Below are positions 39,537-49,359 of a DNA stretch of 64,000 nt, piece by piece. Every line of letters starts with the position of its first letter. The first letter of the stretch is position 1. The translations under genes were made by a program, and so were the position numbers. The DNA comes from Hyphomicrobiales bacterium. GTDB taxonomy: Bacteria; Pseudomonadota; Alphaproteobacteria; Rhizobiales; Rhizobiaceae. Location of the stretch: contig JAJFHU010000005.1 of assembly GCA_021775455.1 (NCBI GenBank), positions 38,875-102,874 of the forward strand, given 5' to 3'. The notes below the pieces were generated by a model. The model was not told the origin of the DNA. It did not search any database and was given only the letters and a program-made list of their open reading frames with translations.

Positions 39537-41714
39537 TTAGCCGATTTTTTTCAGTTTTACTTCGAGGCGTTTTTTATGAAGAGTTGGCTCAGTGTATCCC
39601 GAAGGCGATTTCTCACCGTCAAAGACGAGATCGCAAGCAGCCTGAAAAGCAATTGATTTCTCAAAATCTTCAGCCATGGACTTGTAAGTTGGGTCGCCAG
39701 CATTCTGTCGGTCCACAATGGTTGCCATTCGCTTCAATGATTCCATGACCTGTTCTTTTGAACAAACATTGTGACATAGCCAGTTCGCAATGTGTTGGGA
39801 TGAAATTCGCAATGTCGCACGATCTTCCATCAATCCAACTTCGTTTATGTCAGGAACCTTTGAACAGCCGACCCCTTGATCTACCCAGCGAACTACATAT
39901 CCGAGTATTCCCTGCGCATTGTTGTCGATTTCCCTCTGAATGTCTTCTGCCGACCAATTCGGTTGGGTTGCAACCGGCACAGACAAAATATCATCAAGCT
40001 TGGCGAAATCTCGATGAGCAATCTTTGCTTGTTCTGATTTCACGTTGACCTTGTGATAGTGGGTTGCATGAAGGATTGCCGCAGTAGGTGATGGGACCCA
40101 GGCTGTGTTAGCGCCCGCCTTGGGGTGAGCAATTTTTTGCTCGAGCATGTCAGCCATCAGGTCTGGCATAGCCCACATTCCCTTTCCAATCTGAGCCTTT
40201 CCACTAAGTCCACACTCAAGACCAATATCCACATTCCAATCCTCATAAGCCTGTATCCAGGCGGCATCCTTCATGTCAGCTTTTCTGAGCATGGGCCCTG
40301 ACTGCATGGAAGTATGGATTTCATCTCCTGTGCGATCCAGGAAGCCTGTATTAATAAATACTACGCGGTTTTTTGCCTGCCGAATGCACTCCTTTAAGTT
40401 TACCGTCGTGCGTCGCTCCTCGTCCATAATACCCATCTTTAGAGTATTTTCTTCCATGCCCAAAGCAGCTTCAACACGAGAAAACAACTTGCAGGCAAAC
40501 GCAACTTCATCAGGTCCGTGCATCTTTGGCTTGACGATGTAAACAGAACCAGCAGGGGAGTTCACATACCTTCCATTCTTCCCGACATCATGAAGAGCAA
40601 TCAGCGATGTAATCATGCAATCCAGAATACCTTCGGGCACTTCTTTACCGTTATCATATTGAATTGCCGGATTTGTCATCAGATGACCGACATTTCTGAC
40701 CAGCAATAGTGCAGTGCCTCGAACAACCATGGAATTTCCGGTAGGGCTGTTGTACTCGCGATTGTTGTTCATTCGCCGCGTGATCTTTCGATCGTCTTTA
40801 ATAAAGGTGTCTTCCAGATCCCCTTTCATCAAGCCAAGCCAATTGCGATAGGCCAATACCTTGTCTTCACCATCAACAACTGCAACTGAATCTTCGCAGT
40901 CAACAATCGTGGAAATGGCAGCTTCCAGTTCGATTGTAGAAATCCCGGCCGGATCACTCTTGCCAATTGGATGATTCCTGTCGATTACAATAGCGATATG
41001 AAGCCCGTGTTTTCTAAGTAAAATCGAGTCTGGAAACTCGGGCAGCCCGGTGTAACCCACAAAATGATCTGGGTCGCTCAAACCGGTTGTGGAGCCGTCC
41101 GCAAATGCCGCAAGCAACTTTCTGTCTGTAACAGAAAGCGCGTGCACATCTCTCCAAGATCGATCATATAAAGGGACGGATTCATTCAAGAAATCACGGG
41201 CCCATTCAATAACCCGCTTGCCGCGTACTGGGTTAAACTTTTCGGTATTTTCTGCACCATCATTTTCTGGAATAACGTCCGTTCCGTATAGTGAATCGTA
41301 AAGAGAGCCCCATCGGGCATTTACCGCATTAAGCGCATAGCGGGCATTTGTTGCCGGAACAACAAGCTGCGGACCTGCTATATCAGTGATTTCCGGGTCA
41401 ACATTGAAAGTCTCGACCTGAAAAGGACCACCTTCCTTCACCAGGTATTCGATATCTTTCAGAAATCGCTTGTACGATTTGAAGTCGAAGTCATTTCCGC
41501 GGTGCGCTCGGTACCATTTGTCCAATCGGCGTTGGAATTTCTCACGCACTTCTAACAGTTGGCGGTTTTCTGGAGAAAGCTCGGTAATGATGTTCTCCAG
41601 CGAGCTCCAAAATTTTGAGGCCTTGATGCCAGTTCCTGGTAATGCCTGTTCGTTTACGAACCTAAGCAATTCAGAATCGACATCCAACCCACCCACTTGG
41701 GTTCGATTGGACAT
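39537..41714 (-). CDS. glcB: malate synthase G
   Basis: GlcB condenses glyoxylate with acetyl-CoA to give malate. The 725 residues match the long G isoform, with [24 protein letters not shown] near residues 127-150, [62 protein letters not shown] and [22 protein letters not shown] lies eight bases before the ATG. A 13-codon frame ends two bases upstream of the start (41717-41758). ptsN lies upstream on the same strand. Confidence 0.97.
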   Translation of the reverse strand: MSNRTQVGGLDVDSELLRFVNEQALPGTGIKASKFWSSLENIITELSPENRQLLEVREKFQRRLDKWYRAHRGNDFDFKSYKRFLKDIEYLVKEGGPFQVETFNVDPEITDIAGPQLVVPATNARYALNAVNARWGSLYDSLYGTDVIPENDGAENTEKFNPVRGKRVIEWARDFLNESVPLYDRSWRDVHALSVTDRKLLAAFADGSTTGLSDPDHFVGYTGLPEFPDSILLRKHGLHIAIVIDRNHPIGKSDPAGISTIELEAAISTIVDCEDSVAVVDGEDKVLAYRNWLGLMKGDLEDTFIKDDRKITRRMNNNREYNSPTGNSMVVRGTALLLVRNVGHLMTNPAIQYDNGKEVPEGILDCMITSLIALHDVGKNGRYVNSPAGSVYIVKPKMHGPDEVAFACKLFSRVEAALGMEENTLKMGIMDEERRTTVNLKECIRQAKNRVVFINTGFLDRTGDEIHTSMQSGPMLRKADMKDAAWIQAYEDWNVDIGLECGLSGKAQIGKGMWAMPDLMADMLEQKIAHPKAGANTAWVPSPTAAILHATHYHKVNVKSEQAKIAHRDFAKLDDILSVPVATQPNWSAEDIQREIDNNAQGILGYVVRWVDQGVGCSKVPDINEVGLMEDRATLRISSQHIANWLCHNVCSKEQVMESLKRMATIVDRQNAGDPTYKSMAEDFEKSIAFQAACDLVFDGEKSPSGYTEPTLHKKRLEVKLKKIG

Positions 41715-41716
41715 TA

Positions 41717-41758
41717 CTATGCTCCACCAATTTTTTTAAGGGCCTCTATTGGGTCCAT
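41717..41758 (-). other. possible 13-residue upstream ORF before glcB
   Basis: The frame [13 protein letters not shown] then TAG ends two bases before the glcB ATG, and its last codons contain the glcB ribosome site (GGTGGAG). It could couple or tune glcB translation. No good ribosome site precedes its own ATG, so it may be chance. Confidence 0.28.
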
Positions 41759-41866
41759 TTTGTATTGATTGGCCTACTGCGATGATCAAATCAAGTGATT
41801 CGCCAAACAACGTGATCGAACTTTCGTCGTAACCAACAATGGATTTCTTTAACCTAGACGCCCTTG

Positions 41867-42331
41867 TTATGCAGCATCAGATATCTGTTCGCTACTCAGT
41901 ATTGAAAGCAGGGCGTTTGAATCCTTTGCCAACCTCAACTTGCGAACAGTTTCGGGCTCACGAACCAGACGTGCAATTCGCGCCAGCGCTTTTAGGTGAT
42001 CAGCTCCCGCATCTTCCGGTGCGAGCAGGCAAAACACCAGATCAACCGGCATGTTATCAAGAGAGTCAAAATCAACGGGTGTATCAAGTCGGGCAAGAAA
42101 GACTATCATGCCTTCAAGGTCAGTGAGTTTGCCGTGAGGAATGGCAATGCCGTTACCGACTCCGGTTGAGCCAAGTCGCTCACGTTCAGTCAAGGTGTCA
42201 AAAATGCTGCGTTGGGATATGCCTGTTTGAGTGGAAGCATGAGTTGAAAAATCCTGCAACAATTGCTTTTTGGAGCCAGTGGCGTGTGCGTCAAAAATAC
42301 GATCTTTAGTAATCAGATCACTTATGTCCAT
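41867..42331 (-). CDS. ptsN: PTS IIA-like nitrogen regulatory protein PtsN (EIIA-Ntr)
   Basis: PtsN is the terminal phospho-acceptor of the nitrogen PTS, regulating potassium, nitrogen and other functions. ATG at 42331 after GAGGAA gives 154 residues; the frame is open to 42367. The phospho-histidine motif is GNGIAIPHGKL, followed by LDTPVDFDSLDNMPVDLVFCLLAPEDAGADHLKALA, which is diagnostic. It follows hpf by 47 bases in the conserved rpoN-hpf-ptsN order. Confidence 0.95.
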   Translation of the reverse strand: MDISDLITKDRIFDAHATGSKKQLLQDFSTHASTQTGISQRSIFDTLTERERLGSTGVGNGIAIPHGKLTDLEGMIVFLARLDTPVDFDSLDNMPVDLVFCLLAPEDAGADHLKALARIARLVREPETVRKLRLAKDSNALLSILSSEQISDAA

Positions 42332-42378
42332 GCTCTGGATTCCTCGATTTGCATCTATTTTTATCATACAATTTCAGA

Positions 42379-42942
42379 TCAGCTGGATGGATCAATCCAA
42401 CCAATATTGCCGTCACTGCGTCTGTAGACCACGTTGGTTCTGCCATTTCCAGCATTTGTAAAGACGATTACCGGGTCGTCTACCCGGTCCAGTTGCATGA
42501 CGGCATCTGCAACGCTCAGCGATTCAACGCTGGTCAATGACTCCGCAATAATCACCGGATTATAATCATCAGGAACTTCCTCCTCGTTTTCTGGCGATTC
42601 AACAATTGTATATGCCGCATCTGCAAGAATCTTGTCACTGTTTACCTGATGATGATCCTTTAGGCGGCGCTTGTAACGGCGAAGTCTTTTTTCGATTCGC
42701 TCAGCGGCGATATCAAAAGCAGCAGTTGCGTCAACTTCTGTGCTGGTACCCTGAAGGGATACGCCACTGTCCAGCCGGATTGTGCAATCACAAGCAAAAC
42801 GGTTCCCATGTTTTTCAAGCGTCACATTTCCAGAAAACCCCCCGTTGAAATATTTTGAAACCGCATCCTCTATTCGATGTTCGATCCGGCTTGTAAGCGC
42901 GTCGCCCACGTTCATGTGCTTTCCAGAAATTTGAAGATTCAT
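42379..42942 (-). CDS. hpf: ribosome hibernation promoting factor, long form
   Basis: HPF binds the decoding region of idle ribosomes; the long form has a C-terminal domain that pairs 70S ribosomes into 100S dimers. The 187 residues have the N-terminal domain (LQISGKHMNVGDALTSRIEHRI, RYKRRLKDHH), a variable linker, and the C-terminal domain ESLSVADAVMQLDRVDDPVIVFTNAGNG to VVYRRSDGNIGWI. It lies between rpoN and ptsN. Confidence 0.95.
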   Translation of the reverse strand: MNLQISGKHMNVGDALTSRIEHRIEDAVSKYFNGGFSGNVTLEKHGNRFACDCTIRLDSGVSLQGTSTEVDATAAFDIAAERIEKRLRRYKRRLKDHHQVNSDKILADAAYTIVESPENEEEVPDDYNPVIIAESLTSVESLSVADAVMQLDRVDDPVIVFTNAGNGRTNVVYRRSDGNIGWIDPSS

Positions 42943-43156
42943 CCTGTTCCTCGAATTGATAATTTGTAGCCAATAGTACTAGTACCGGACAAAGACGGCA
43001 ATTTGATTGTAGTCTTTTATTGAATTTATGTTTGAACCTCTGCTTCTTCTGATGACTTTTCCACCATTGTGAACAGGGTATGCAGCTGAAAAAGCGAGTT
43101 CGGTGTGTAAAGTCAAGGGGATATTTATTTTTACACTCCGGTGGAAATATTGAACG

Positions 43157-44710
43157 TCAAGCGTGGTTGGTTTTCTCACGGCGACGCTGAACAGATGACG
43201 GGATTTTCATTGTTTCACGATACTTGGCAACTGTCCGGCGGGCAATTTCGATCCCGCAGTTTCGAAGACCAGCGACTATTGCACCATCCGAAAGAATTTT
43301 GTTGGAAGGTTCTGCATCAATCATCTGTTTAATCTTGTGGCGAACCGATTCGGTTGAGATTTCATTTCCATCAGCAGAAGAAGGCAATGAATTTGAAAAA
43401 AAATACTTTAGTTCAAACATTCCCTGACTGCATGTTAGATATTTGTTTGTGGTAACCCGGCTCACTGTCGATTCGTGCATCTTGATGGCGTCAGCAATTG
43501 TTTTCAGATTGAGTGGACGCATATATTCAACACCATCGGTGAAAAACTTGTCCTGCAACTTTACTATTTCGACTGCCACTTTCAGGATTGTTTGTGCTCG
43601 TTGATCCAGACTGCGTACAAGCCAGTTTGCATTTCCCAGGCAATCTGTAATGAATGCCTTGCCTTCCTCGCTGTGCACATTTTGCTCCAACTCGGCGTGG
43701 TAATCTTGATTGACCAACACTTTGGGCAACGCATCTGGATTAAGATCAATCGCCCATCCGCCATCAGGTTTTTGTTGTACCAATACATCCGGTAACACAG
43801 GTTCTGCAAGTTCCGGTTCGTGTTGTGAGGCTGGTTTGGGGTCAAGTGCCTTGATCTCCCGGATCATCTCGTTGAGGTCATCATTACCGACTTTACAAAT
43901 CTTTTTGAGTTGATCAAACTCGCGGCGTGCCAGCAATTCAAGATTAGCCAACAGTGCGGCAATTGCTGGATCGTAACGGTTCTTGTCTTTCAATTGTAGC
44001 GCTAGGCACTCGGGAAGATTGCGCGCGCCAATTCCGGTTGGCTCAAACGTCTGGAAGGTTTCCAGCATTTGGGTAAATACCACATGAGAAATGCTCAAAC
44101 GACTGGCCGCCTCTTTGGTGTCTTCGCGGAAATATCCATCGTCATCTAGTCCATGCGCAATCTGGCGGGCAATTTCCCGCTCGTGATCAGATTTGAAGGT
44201 ATATGCGATTTGTGTTTCCAGGCTTTGACCCAGGCTTTCTTTTGAAGAGATTCGGGCGAATTGGTCATACTGTTCCGGCGCTGCGTGAACCGAAGAATTA
44301 ACTACAGGACTTGCAGCGGAGCTCAATCGAGATTCTTTGAAGGCTGAGCTGTTCTCAGTTCTGGAATTTCCGGAATCGTAAACATTTTCAAAGCTGGCGT
44401 CGAAGGCATCTTCGCGGCTCTTTGCATCTACAGACATTTCAGTTAGGACAAGTTCTGTGGCGTCAGAACTTCGTTCTGCTGGATTGAATTCTTCAGAATT
44501 GGAAACCACTGATTCAGATTGACGTTCTCTGCGGGAAAGGTCCTTGGGTTCTGGTTCAAGTTCCAGCAGAGGGTTTCTTTCCAGTTCAGCACTTATGAAC
44601 TCAGTCAACTCCAGGCTTGAAAGTTGAAGAAGTTTGATAGACTGCACAAGCTGTGGCGTCATCGCCAGAGATTGCGACTGCCTTTGCTGTAGCCGTGGTG
44701 AAAGCTTCAT
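43157..44710 (-). CDS. rpoN: RNA polymerase sigma-54 factor
   Basis: RpoN directs transcription of enhancer-dependent promoters. The ATG at 44710 gives 517 residues starting KLSPRLQQRQSQSLAMTPQLVQSIKLLQ, the glutamine-rich region I. An acidic region II follows, then the core-binding region and HESTVSRVTTNKYLTC, and the RpoN box ARRTVAKYRE near the C-terminus. The frame is open 11 codons further up without support. A 214-bp gap separates it from hpf downstream; no feature in that gap could be assigned with confidence. Confidence 0.96.
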   Translation of the reverse strand: MKLSPRLQQRQSQSLAMTPQLVQSIKLLQLSSLELTEFISAELERNPLLELEPEPKDLSRRERQSESVVSNSEEFNPAERSSDATELVLTEMSVDAKSREDAFDASFENVYDSGNSRTENSSAFKESRLSSAASPVVNSSVHAAPEQYDQFARISSKESLGQSLETQIAYTFKSDHEREIARQIAHGLDDDGYFREDTKEAASRLSISHVVFTQMLETFQTFEPTGIGARNLPECLALQLKDKNRYDPAIAALLANLELLARREFDQLKKICKVGNDDLNEMIREIKALDPKPASQHEPELAEPVLPDVLVQQKPDGGWAIDLNPDALPKVLVNQDYHAELEQNVHSEEGKAFITDCLGNANWLVRSLDQRAQTILKVAVEIVKLQDKFFTDGVEYMRPLNLKTIADAIKMHESTVSRVTTNKYLTCSQGMFELKYFFSNSLPSSADGNEISTESVRHKIKQMIDAEPSNKILSDGAIVAGLRNCGIEIARRTVAKYRETMKIPSSVQRRREKTNHA

Positions 44711-44781
44711 CCCGAACGTCCTACCTGTATTTATCAGACACATTGGTCTGTTTTTTAAGACGTTATACTGGAAGGGTGTTC

Positions 44782-45753
44782 CTAAAGAGTAAACTGCTCT
44801 CCAAGATACAGGCGCCGGACATCAGGATTTCGGACAATCTCGTCCGGCGTACCGTGAGTGAGCACATTACCGGCGTGAATAATATAAGCCCGATCAATAA
44901 GACCAAGCGTTTCCCGCACATTGTGGTCTGTAATCAACACGCCGATTCCCCGATTGGTCAGGTGTCTGACAAGTACCTGAATGTCGCCAACCGCGATTGG
45001 ATCGATACCGGCAAAGGGTTCGTCCAAAAGCATGAATGAGGGTTTTGTGGCAAGTGCCCGCGCAATCTCGCAGCGTCGACGCTCACCGCCAGAAAGGGCA
45101 ATGGAGGGAGACTTGCGCAAGTGTGAAATGGAAAATTCATCAAGCAGTGCGTTCAGTTGCGTCTCGCGTTTTTCCTTGTCGGATTCAACAACCTCCAAAA
45201 CCGCGCGAATGTTGTTTTCGACAGTCAATCCCCGAAAAATCGAAGATTCCTGGGGCAAATAACCAATACCCAAGCGCGCACGCCGGTACATTGGGGTGTG
45301 GGTTATATCGTGGCCGTCCAGTTCAATCTTTCCGGCATCTGGACGGACGAGGCCCGTAATCATGTAAAAGCTGGTGGTTTTGCCCGCGCCATTTGGGCCC
45401 AGTAATCCGACCGCTTCACCGCGGCGAACCCCCAAATTCACATTCTGGACAACCTGTCGCCCCTTGTAGCTCTTCTGTATGCCGGTTACGAGCAATACCC
45501 CTTGACGCGATCTTGGTTGCCGGGGTGGAAACTGGGTTGGATGCAAATTATGTTTTGGTGGCGTTGTCGCCTGGGCAGCCGGGCTGCTGGTTGCATGTAC
45601 CGGCGTTGTTTTGGGAATAACCGGAGTCGTTCTGGGAACGCGCTGGGCACCGGTTAATGGTTCGCTAACCCAATTTATCTTTTTTCGCTGAACTGGCTTT
45701 GGAATCAGTTTCTTGACAAAATCGGGTAGTTTCAAACGGGCTCTCCGCCACAA
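44782..45753 (-). CDS. lptB: LPS export ABC transporter ATP-binding protein LptB, with N-terminal extension
   Basis: LptB powers LPS transport from the inner membrane. The ABC domain (about residues 85-323) has Walker A GLLGPNGAGKTTSFY, signature LSGGERRRCEIARAL, Walker B FMLLDEPFAGIDPIAV and the H-loop LITDHNVRETL. Ahead of it are about 80 residues rich in Pro, Thr, Lys and Arg. The only plausible start for that extension is a TTG at 45753 with a poor ribosome site, so a shorter protein starting at an internal TTG near VLLVTGIQKSYKG is possible. Rhizobial homologues often have shorter extensions. Confidence 0.93.
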   Translation of the reverse strand: MWRRARLKLPDFVKKLIPKPVQRKKINWVSEPLTGAQRVPRTTPVIPKTTPVHATSSPAAQATTPPKHNLHPTQFPPRQPRSRQGVLLVTGIQKSYKGRQVVQNVNLGVRRGEAVGLLGPNGAGKTTSFYMITGLVRPDAGKIELDGHDITHTPMYRRARLGIGYLPQESSIFRGLTVENNIRAVLEVVESDKEKRETQLNALLDEFSISHLRKSPSIALSGGERRRCEIARALATKPSFMLLDEPFAGIDPIAVGDIQVLVRHLTNRGIGVLITDHNVRETLGLIDRAYIIHAGNVLTHGTPDEIVRNPDVRRLYLGEQFTL

Positions 45754-45836
45754 TTCAGAATTATTAGGTCACCAAACCTGTTTAGGCCACTTTTATAGCC
45801 TTAGGAAGGATTCATTCAGATAATGCATTTTTCCAG

Positions 45837-46376
45837 TTAGTTGGTTTGTGAACTAGGTTCAAACAGCATTTTCACACGGCTGCTGCCTTGCCCGGCGCAG
45901 GGGTCGAGTTTTGCTGCATTGGTTTTCAAATTTACGCTTAAAGTGCAGCCCGAAACTATATTGTTTCCCTGGCTGATTGAAACATTCCCGGAAAGGACTA
46001 CCGTCTGCGATTGCATATTAAACGTTGCCTTGTCTGCAGTGGCATATTGATCCCGGGAACGAACCGCAACCTTGCCGCCGGCTTCAATGCGTTTGATGTT
46101 GCTGCCACCTCCGGAATTTGATCGATCTGTGATATAGAATACCTTTAGATTGGCGGCTTTCAACACTGTTGTTCCTTGAACAACTTTTACATTTCCTACA
46201 AAGCTGGCGAGTTTTTGATTGTCCAGAACCTCAAGCTTGTCAGCCTCGATTTGAATCGGCTCATCACTGTTTTGCATACCCTCAAATGCACCACCGAAGG
46301 ATTGGGCAAAAGCTGAATATGTGAACGCAAGAGCAATCGCAAATACCAGTGAAGAAACCAGTTTAATTTTGTTCAT
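45837..46376 (-). CDS. lptA: LPS transport periplasmic protein LptA
   Basis: LptA forms the periplasmic bridge for LPS. The 179 residues have a signal peptide cleaved near AFAQS, then the OstA repeats: EPIQIEADKLEVLDNQKLASFVGNVKVVQGTTVLKAANLKVFY and ATADKATFNMQSQTVVLSGNVSISQGNNIVSG. It overlaps lptC by 14 bases, and GAGGAA lies just before its ATG. Confidence 0.93.
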   Translation of the reverse strand: MNKIKLVSSLVFAIALAFTYSAFAQSFGGAFEGMQNSDEPIQIEADKLEVLDNQKLASFVGNVKVVQGTTVLKAANLKVFYITDRSNSGGGSNIKRIEAGGKVAVRSRDQYATADKATFNMQSQTVVLSGNVSISQGNNIVSGCTLSVNLKTNAAKLDPCAGQGSSRVKMLFEPSSQTN

Positions 46377-47055
46377 CGTTCCTCTTTCGCAGTATTCCAG
46401 GTACCAGCGTCATCTTGACCTTTTCCTCAAAGACAATTCGTTTGCCGTTGTCCTCCACTAACAAGCTGCCAGAAGAAATTTCTGCTCCGGGGCTTTTGGC
46501 CCATACCGGATTACCGGTTTGAAGTTTGCCTGTTTCAATATCAACATCAGCATCTTGCAGAAACATCTCCATCCCGTCTGTTGTCAACAAGCGAACTTCG
46601 CGGTCAAGGATCAGTGTTTTTGCCTCTGCATCATACAGTCCCCGACCCGCGCTTACAGATGCTGATACCGTTTCATCAATTGGCAGAATCGCGGATATTG
46701 TCTCCAGTTCCACACGTGCCGGATTCTCAACATCCTGCGCTGCTCTGCTGGCGCTCAAGCTATATGGCCGGTCCTTGCCATCAAATCCGGAAAGTTCTGG
46801 ATTTTCCATTACCAGTTTTCCGTCGTTAATGGAAATTCCTCCCAAATCAATTAATGGGCTAATCACTGATCTAATGACCAGAGCAGCAACAAAGCCCAAA
46901 ATTATCAGAACCGCCAATGTCGGCAGTGCAATTTTCAAGATCCGCACCCGGTCAGTATGGCGTTGAGCCTTTGCAAACTCGTTCGCCTGCCGGTCAGCCG
47001 CATTGATGATGACGCGGGCTTGCGGATCAGGATGTGTTGGTGTTCCAGTCTGCAT
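46363..47055 (-). CDS. lptC: LPS export protein LptC
   Basis: LptC is the single-span inner-membrane protein linking LptBFG to LptA. The ATG at 47055 gives 230 residues: a cytoplasmic lead of about 50 residues, one membrane span (IALPTLAVLIILGFVAALVI), and a beta-jellyroll domain ending with VEDNGKRIVFEEKVKMTLV. A GTG at 47109 would add 18 residues; neither start has a clear ribosome site. It follows rnd and overlaps lptA. Confidence 0.9.
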   Translation of the reverse strand: MQTGTPTHPDPQARVIINAADRQANEFAKAQRHTDRVRILKIALPTLAVLIILGFVAALVIRSVISPLIDLGGISINDGKLVMENPELSGFDGKDRPYSLSASRAAQDVENPARVELETISAILPIDETVSASVSAGRGLYDAEAKTLILDREVRLLTTDGMEMFLQDADVDIETGKLQTGNPVWAKSPGAEISSGSLLVEDNGKRIVFEEKVKMTLVPGILRKRNDEQN

Positions 47056-47169
47056 GTTCAACGTACCGATTGCCTCCAGGGCTTCTACGTCAGCGGCGGC
47101 ACAAAGCACTTAATTCGTGTCAATTTTACGACTGTAGCCTGCTTCTGCGCCATTCATTTATGTCACTAG

Positions 47170-47784
47170 TCAGGTATGCGCGAAAATATCTGTTTCAGAC
47201 CAGCCTGCCAAATCAAGTCTCGCCCGCCACGGCAGAAATTCAAAAGCGGAATTAGCCAATTCGCGGCGTTCTTCCCGCAACAATCTTTGGTCAAGATGGG
47301 CTCTTAACTCATGCAGATAGAGCACGTCACTCGCTGCGTACTCCAACTGCGCCTCGCTAAGGGTTTCAGCCGCCCAGTCCGAGCTTTGTTGTTGTTTTGA
47401 TAAATCGATGCCTATGAGTTCCTTTACAAGGTCTTTCAATCCATGCCGGTCAGTATAGGTTCGTGTCAATTTGGACGCAATTTTGGTGCAATATACATTG
47501 GCGCACTTGATATTGAGTGAATGCTCAAGCACCGCAATGTCGAAACGCCCAAAATGAAAAATAATTGTACGTTCTGGATCTTCCAGAAGCTTCTGAAGAT
47601 TGGGTGCGCTTTCCTGACCTCGTTCGATTTGCACGACATCAGCGGTTCCATCACCTGGGGAAAGTTGAACAACGCATAACCGATCCCGCAGGGGATTTAA
47701 GCCGAGCGTTTCAGTGTCGACCGATACACTGTCGCCATATTTCTCAAGATTTGGCAGATCGTTTTTATGAAGCCTGACTGTCAA
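47170..47784 (-). CDS. rnd: ribonuclease D (short, 3'-5' exonuclease domain only)
   Basis: The 204-residue protein is the DEDDy exonuclease domain: VSVDTETLGLNPLRDRLCVVQL, FHFGRFDIAVLEHSL, and the tyrosine motif LEYAASDVLYLHEL. It lacks the HRDC domains of E. coli RNase D, as is usual in the alphaproteobacterial lptC-linked form. The start is TTG at 47784 with GGAG at good spacing. It heads the leftward rnd-lptC-lptA-lptB-rpoN-hpf-ptsN block. Confidence 0.92.
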   Translation of the reverse strand: MTVRLHKNDLPNLEKYGDSVSVDTETLGLNPLRDRLCVVQLSPGDGTADVVQIERGQESAPNLQKLLEDPERTIIFHFGRFDIAVLEHSLNIKCANVYCTKIASKLTRTYTDRHGLKDLVKELIGIDLSKQQQSSDWAAETLSEAQLEYAASDVLYLHELRAHLDQRLLREERRELANSAFEFLPWRARLDLAGWSETDIFAHT

Positions 47785-48024
47785 TGGGTTCTCCAGATAC
47801 CGGTATGTGAACCGTTATGGGCATATTCGCCCAAATCCGGTTCTGATTCTGTCTTTTTATACCCTCAAAAGTGTTTAGTTGCCATTAATTGTGGCGATCA
47901 CGTACAAAGTGGATTATGCCGCGAACAGACAATTGCTGACGCTTCAGTACATTGAATCGGGAAGCACCGGAACTAGACTATTCAAAAGCATCCGTTCTGC
48001 ATGCGTCTGTGAAAGTTGATAACC

Positions 48025-49359
48025 ATGAACAATCCTTCCCCCTATTCTGTTATCGATCGCAAGATCGACCCGAGCAAAAAACAATCATTCCGCGCAGATG
48101 GAAGTCCCGCTGACAATGATCGAACCGAGATTGGGCCGACAGCGTTGGCATTCAAGGAGTGGGAAGAAGCCGACTTGCAACCGCCGAATTTAGCCAAAAT
48201 GCGCCGCAATCGCTATGACCGTTTGCTCGCGGCTGTACATGAGCGCGATCTCGCCGGATTATTGATGACAGATCCAATGAACATCCGTTACGCAACCGAC
48301 AGTTCAAACATGCAGCTTTGGAACATGCATAATCCGTTCAGGGCCTGTTTGTTGTTGGCGGATGGACACATGGTACTTTGGGATTACAGAAACTGTGGCT
48401 ATCTGTCAGACTTTAATCCGGTCGTAAGTGAAGTACGCTCCGGTTCGTCTTTGTTTTACTTTGGCGGCGGTGACAAAATAGAAAGCGAGGCCGCGAGTTT
48501 TCGAAGCCAGGTTGACGAATTGATGCGTGAGCATGCTGGCGACAATCGCCGCTTGGCTGTCGACAAGATAATGGTTGCCGGTTTCAAGGCATTGTCTGAG
48601 GTTGGGATTGAAATACTGGAAGGTGAAGAAGTCACTGAAAAGGCTCGCGTAATCAAGGGAGCCGAAGAAATCAGGGCTATGCGTTGTGCAGTCCATGCAT
48701 GTGAGCAATCCGTTCACACAATGGAGGCAGCTGTCAAACCGGGCATGACCGAAGATGATGTATGGGCGGTTCTGCATGCCGAGAACATCAAACGCGGCGG
48801 CGAGTGGATAGAAACGCGCCTGTTGTCTTCAGGTCCCCGAACATATCCATGGTTTCAGGAGTGCGGTCCCCGTCAGATCCAGAACAATGAAATTCTTGCT
48901 TTCGATACCGATCTGGTTGGCACCTACGGCATGTGTTGCGATATTTCCAGAACCTGGTTTATTGGCGATGGTGAGCCAACCCAGATGATGAAGGATTATT
49001 ATCGGATCGGCCATGATCATATCATGGAGAATATGGAGCTCATCAAACCTGGCGTCCGGTTTGATGAGCTGGTGTTTGGCGGACATCAACTGCCAGACTA
49101 TATGGTTGAAGGTCAGTATGGTTGTAGAATGCATGGAGTTGGACTGTGTGACGAATGGCCGTTGATTGCCTATCCGGAAAATCATGTTCCAGGGGCATTC
49201 GACTATGAAGTGCAACCGGGAATGATGTTGTGTGTGGAAGCGCTGATTGGTTCTGCCGATGCTGGTTTTTCCATCAAACTGGAGGATCAGGTTCTGGTTA
49301 CCGAGGATGGCTACGAGAATTTGACGAGCTACCCACACGATCAAAAACTGCTTTCATAG
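48025..49359 (+). CDS. dddP: DddP-type dimethylsulfoniopropionate (DMSP) lyase, M24 peptidase fold
   Basis: DddP cleaves DMSP to dimethyl sulfide and acrylate using a metal-bound creatinase/aminopeptidase-P fold. The 444 residues match DddP from marine Roseobacter over the whole length, including KIDPS near the start, YATDSSNMQLWNMHNPFRA, VWAVLHAENIKRGGEWIETRLL and the closing KLEDQVLVTEDGYENLTSYP. The metal ligands appear as Asp294 and Asp296 (FDTDL), Asp306 (CCDISR), His370, Glu405 and Glu420. The proposed catalytic aspartate is Asp376 (HGVGLCDEW). A TTG three codons upstream is an alternative start. It is transcribed alone, divergent from rnd; acuI is elsewhere in the window. Confidence 0.9.
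   Translation: MNNPSPYSVIDRKIDPSKKQSFRADGSPADNDRTEIGPTALAFKEWEEADLQPPNLAKMRRNRYDRLLAAVHERDLAGLLMTDPMNIRYATDSSNMQLWNMHNPFRACLLLADGHMVLWDYRNCGYLSDFNPVVSEVRSGSSLFYFGGGDKIESEAASFRSQVDELMREHAGDNRRLAVDKIMVAGFKALSEVGIEILEGEEVTEKARVIKGAEEIRAMRCAVHACEQSVHTMEAAVKPGMTEDDVWAVLHAENIKRGGEWIETRLLSSGPRTYPWFQECGPRQIQNNEILAFDTDLVGTYGMCCDISRTWFIGDGEPTQMMKDYYRIGHDHIMENMELIKPGVRFDELVFGGHQLPDYMVEGQYGCRMHGVGLCDEWPLIAYPENHVPGAFDYEVQPGMMLCVEALIGSADAGFSIKLEDQVLVTEDGYENLTSYPHDQKLLS

Noticed and set aside
43026..43067. 13-codon minus-strand ORF (MVEKSSEEAEVQT) in the rpoN-hpf gap
   Set aside because: No ribosome site and no relation to the hpf start, which lies more than 80 bases away.
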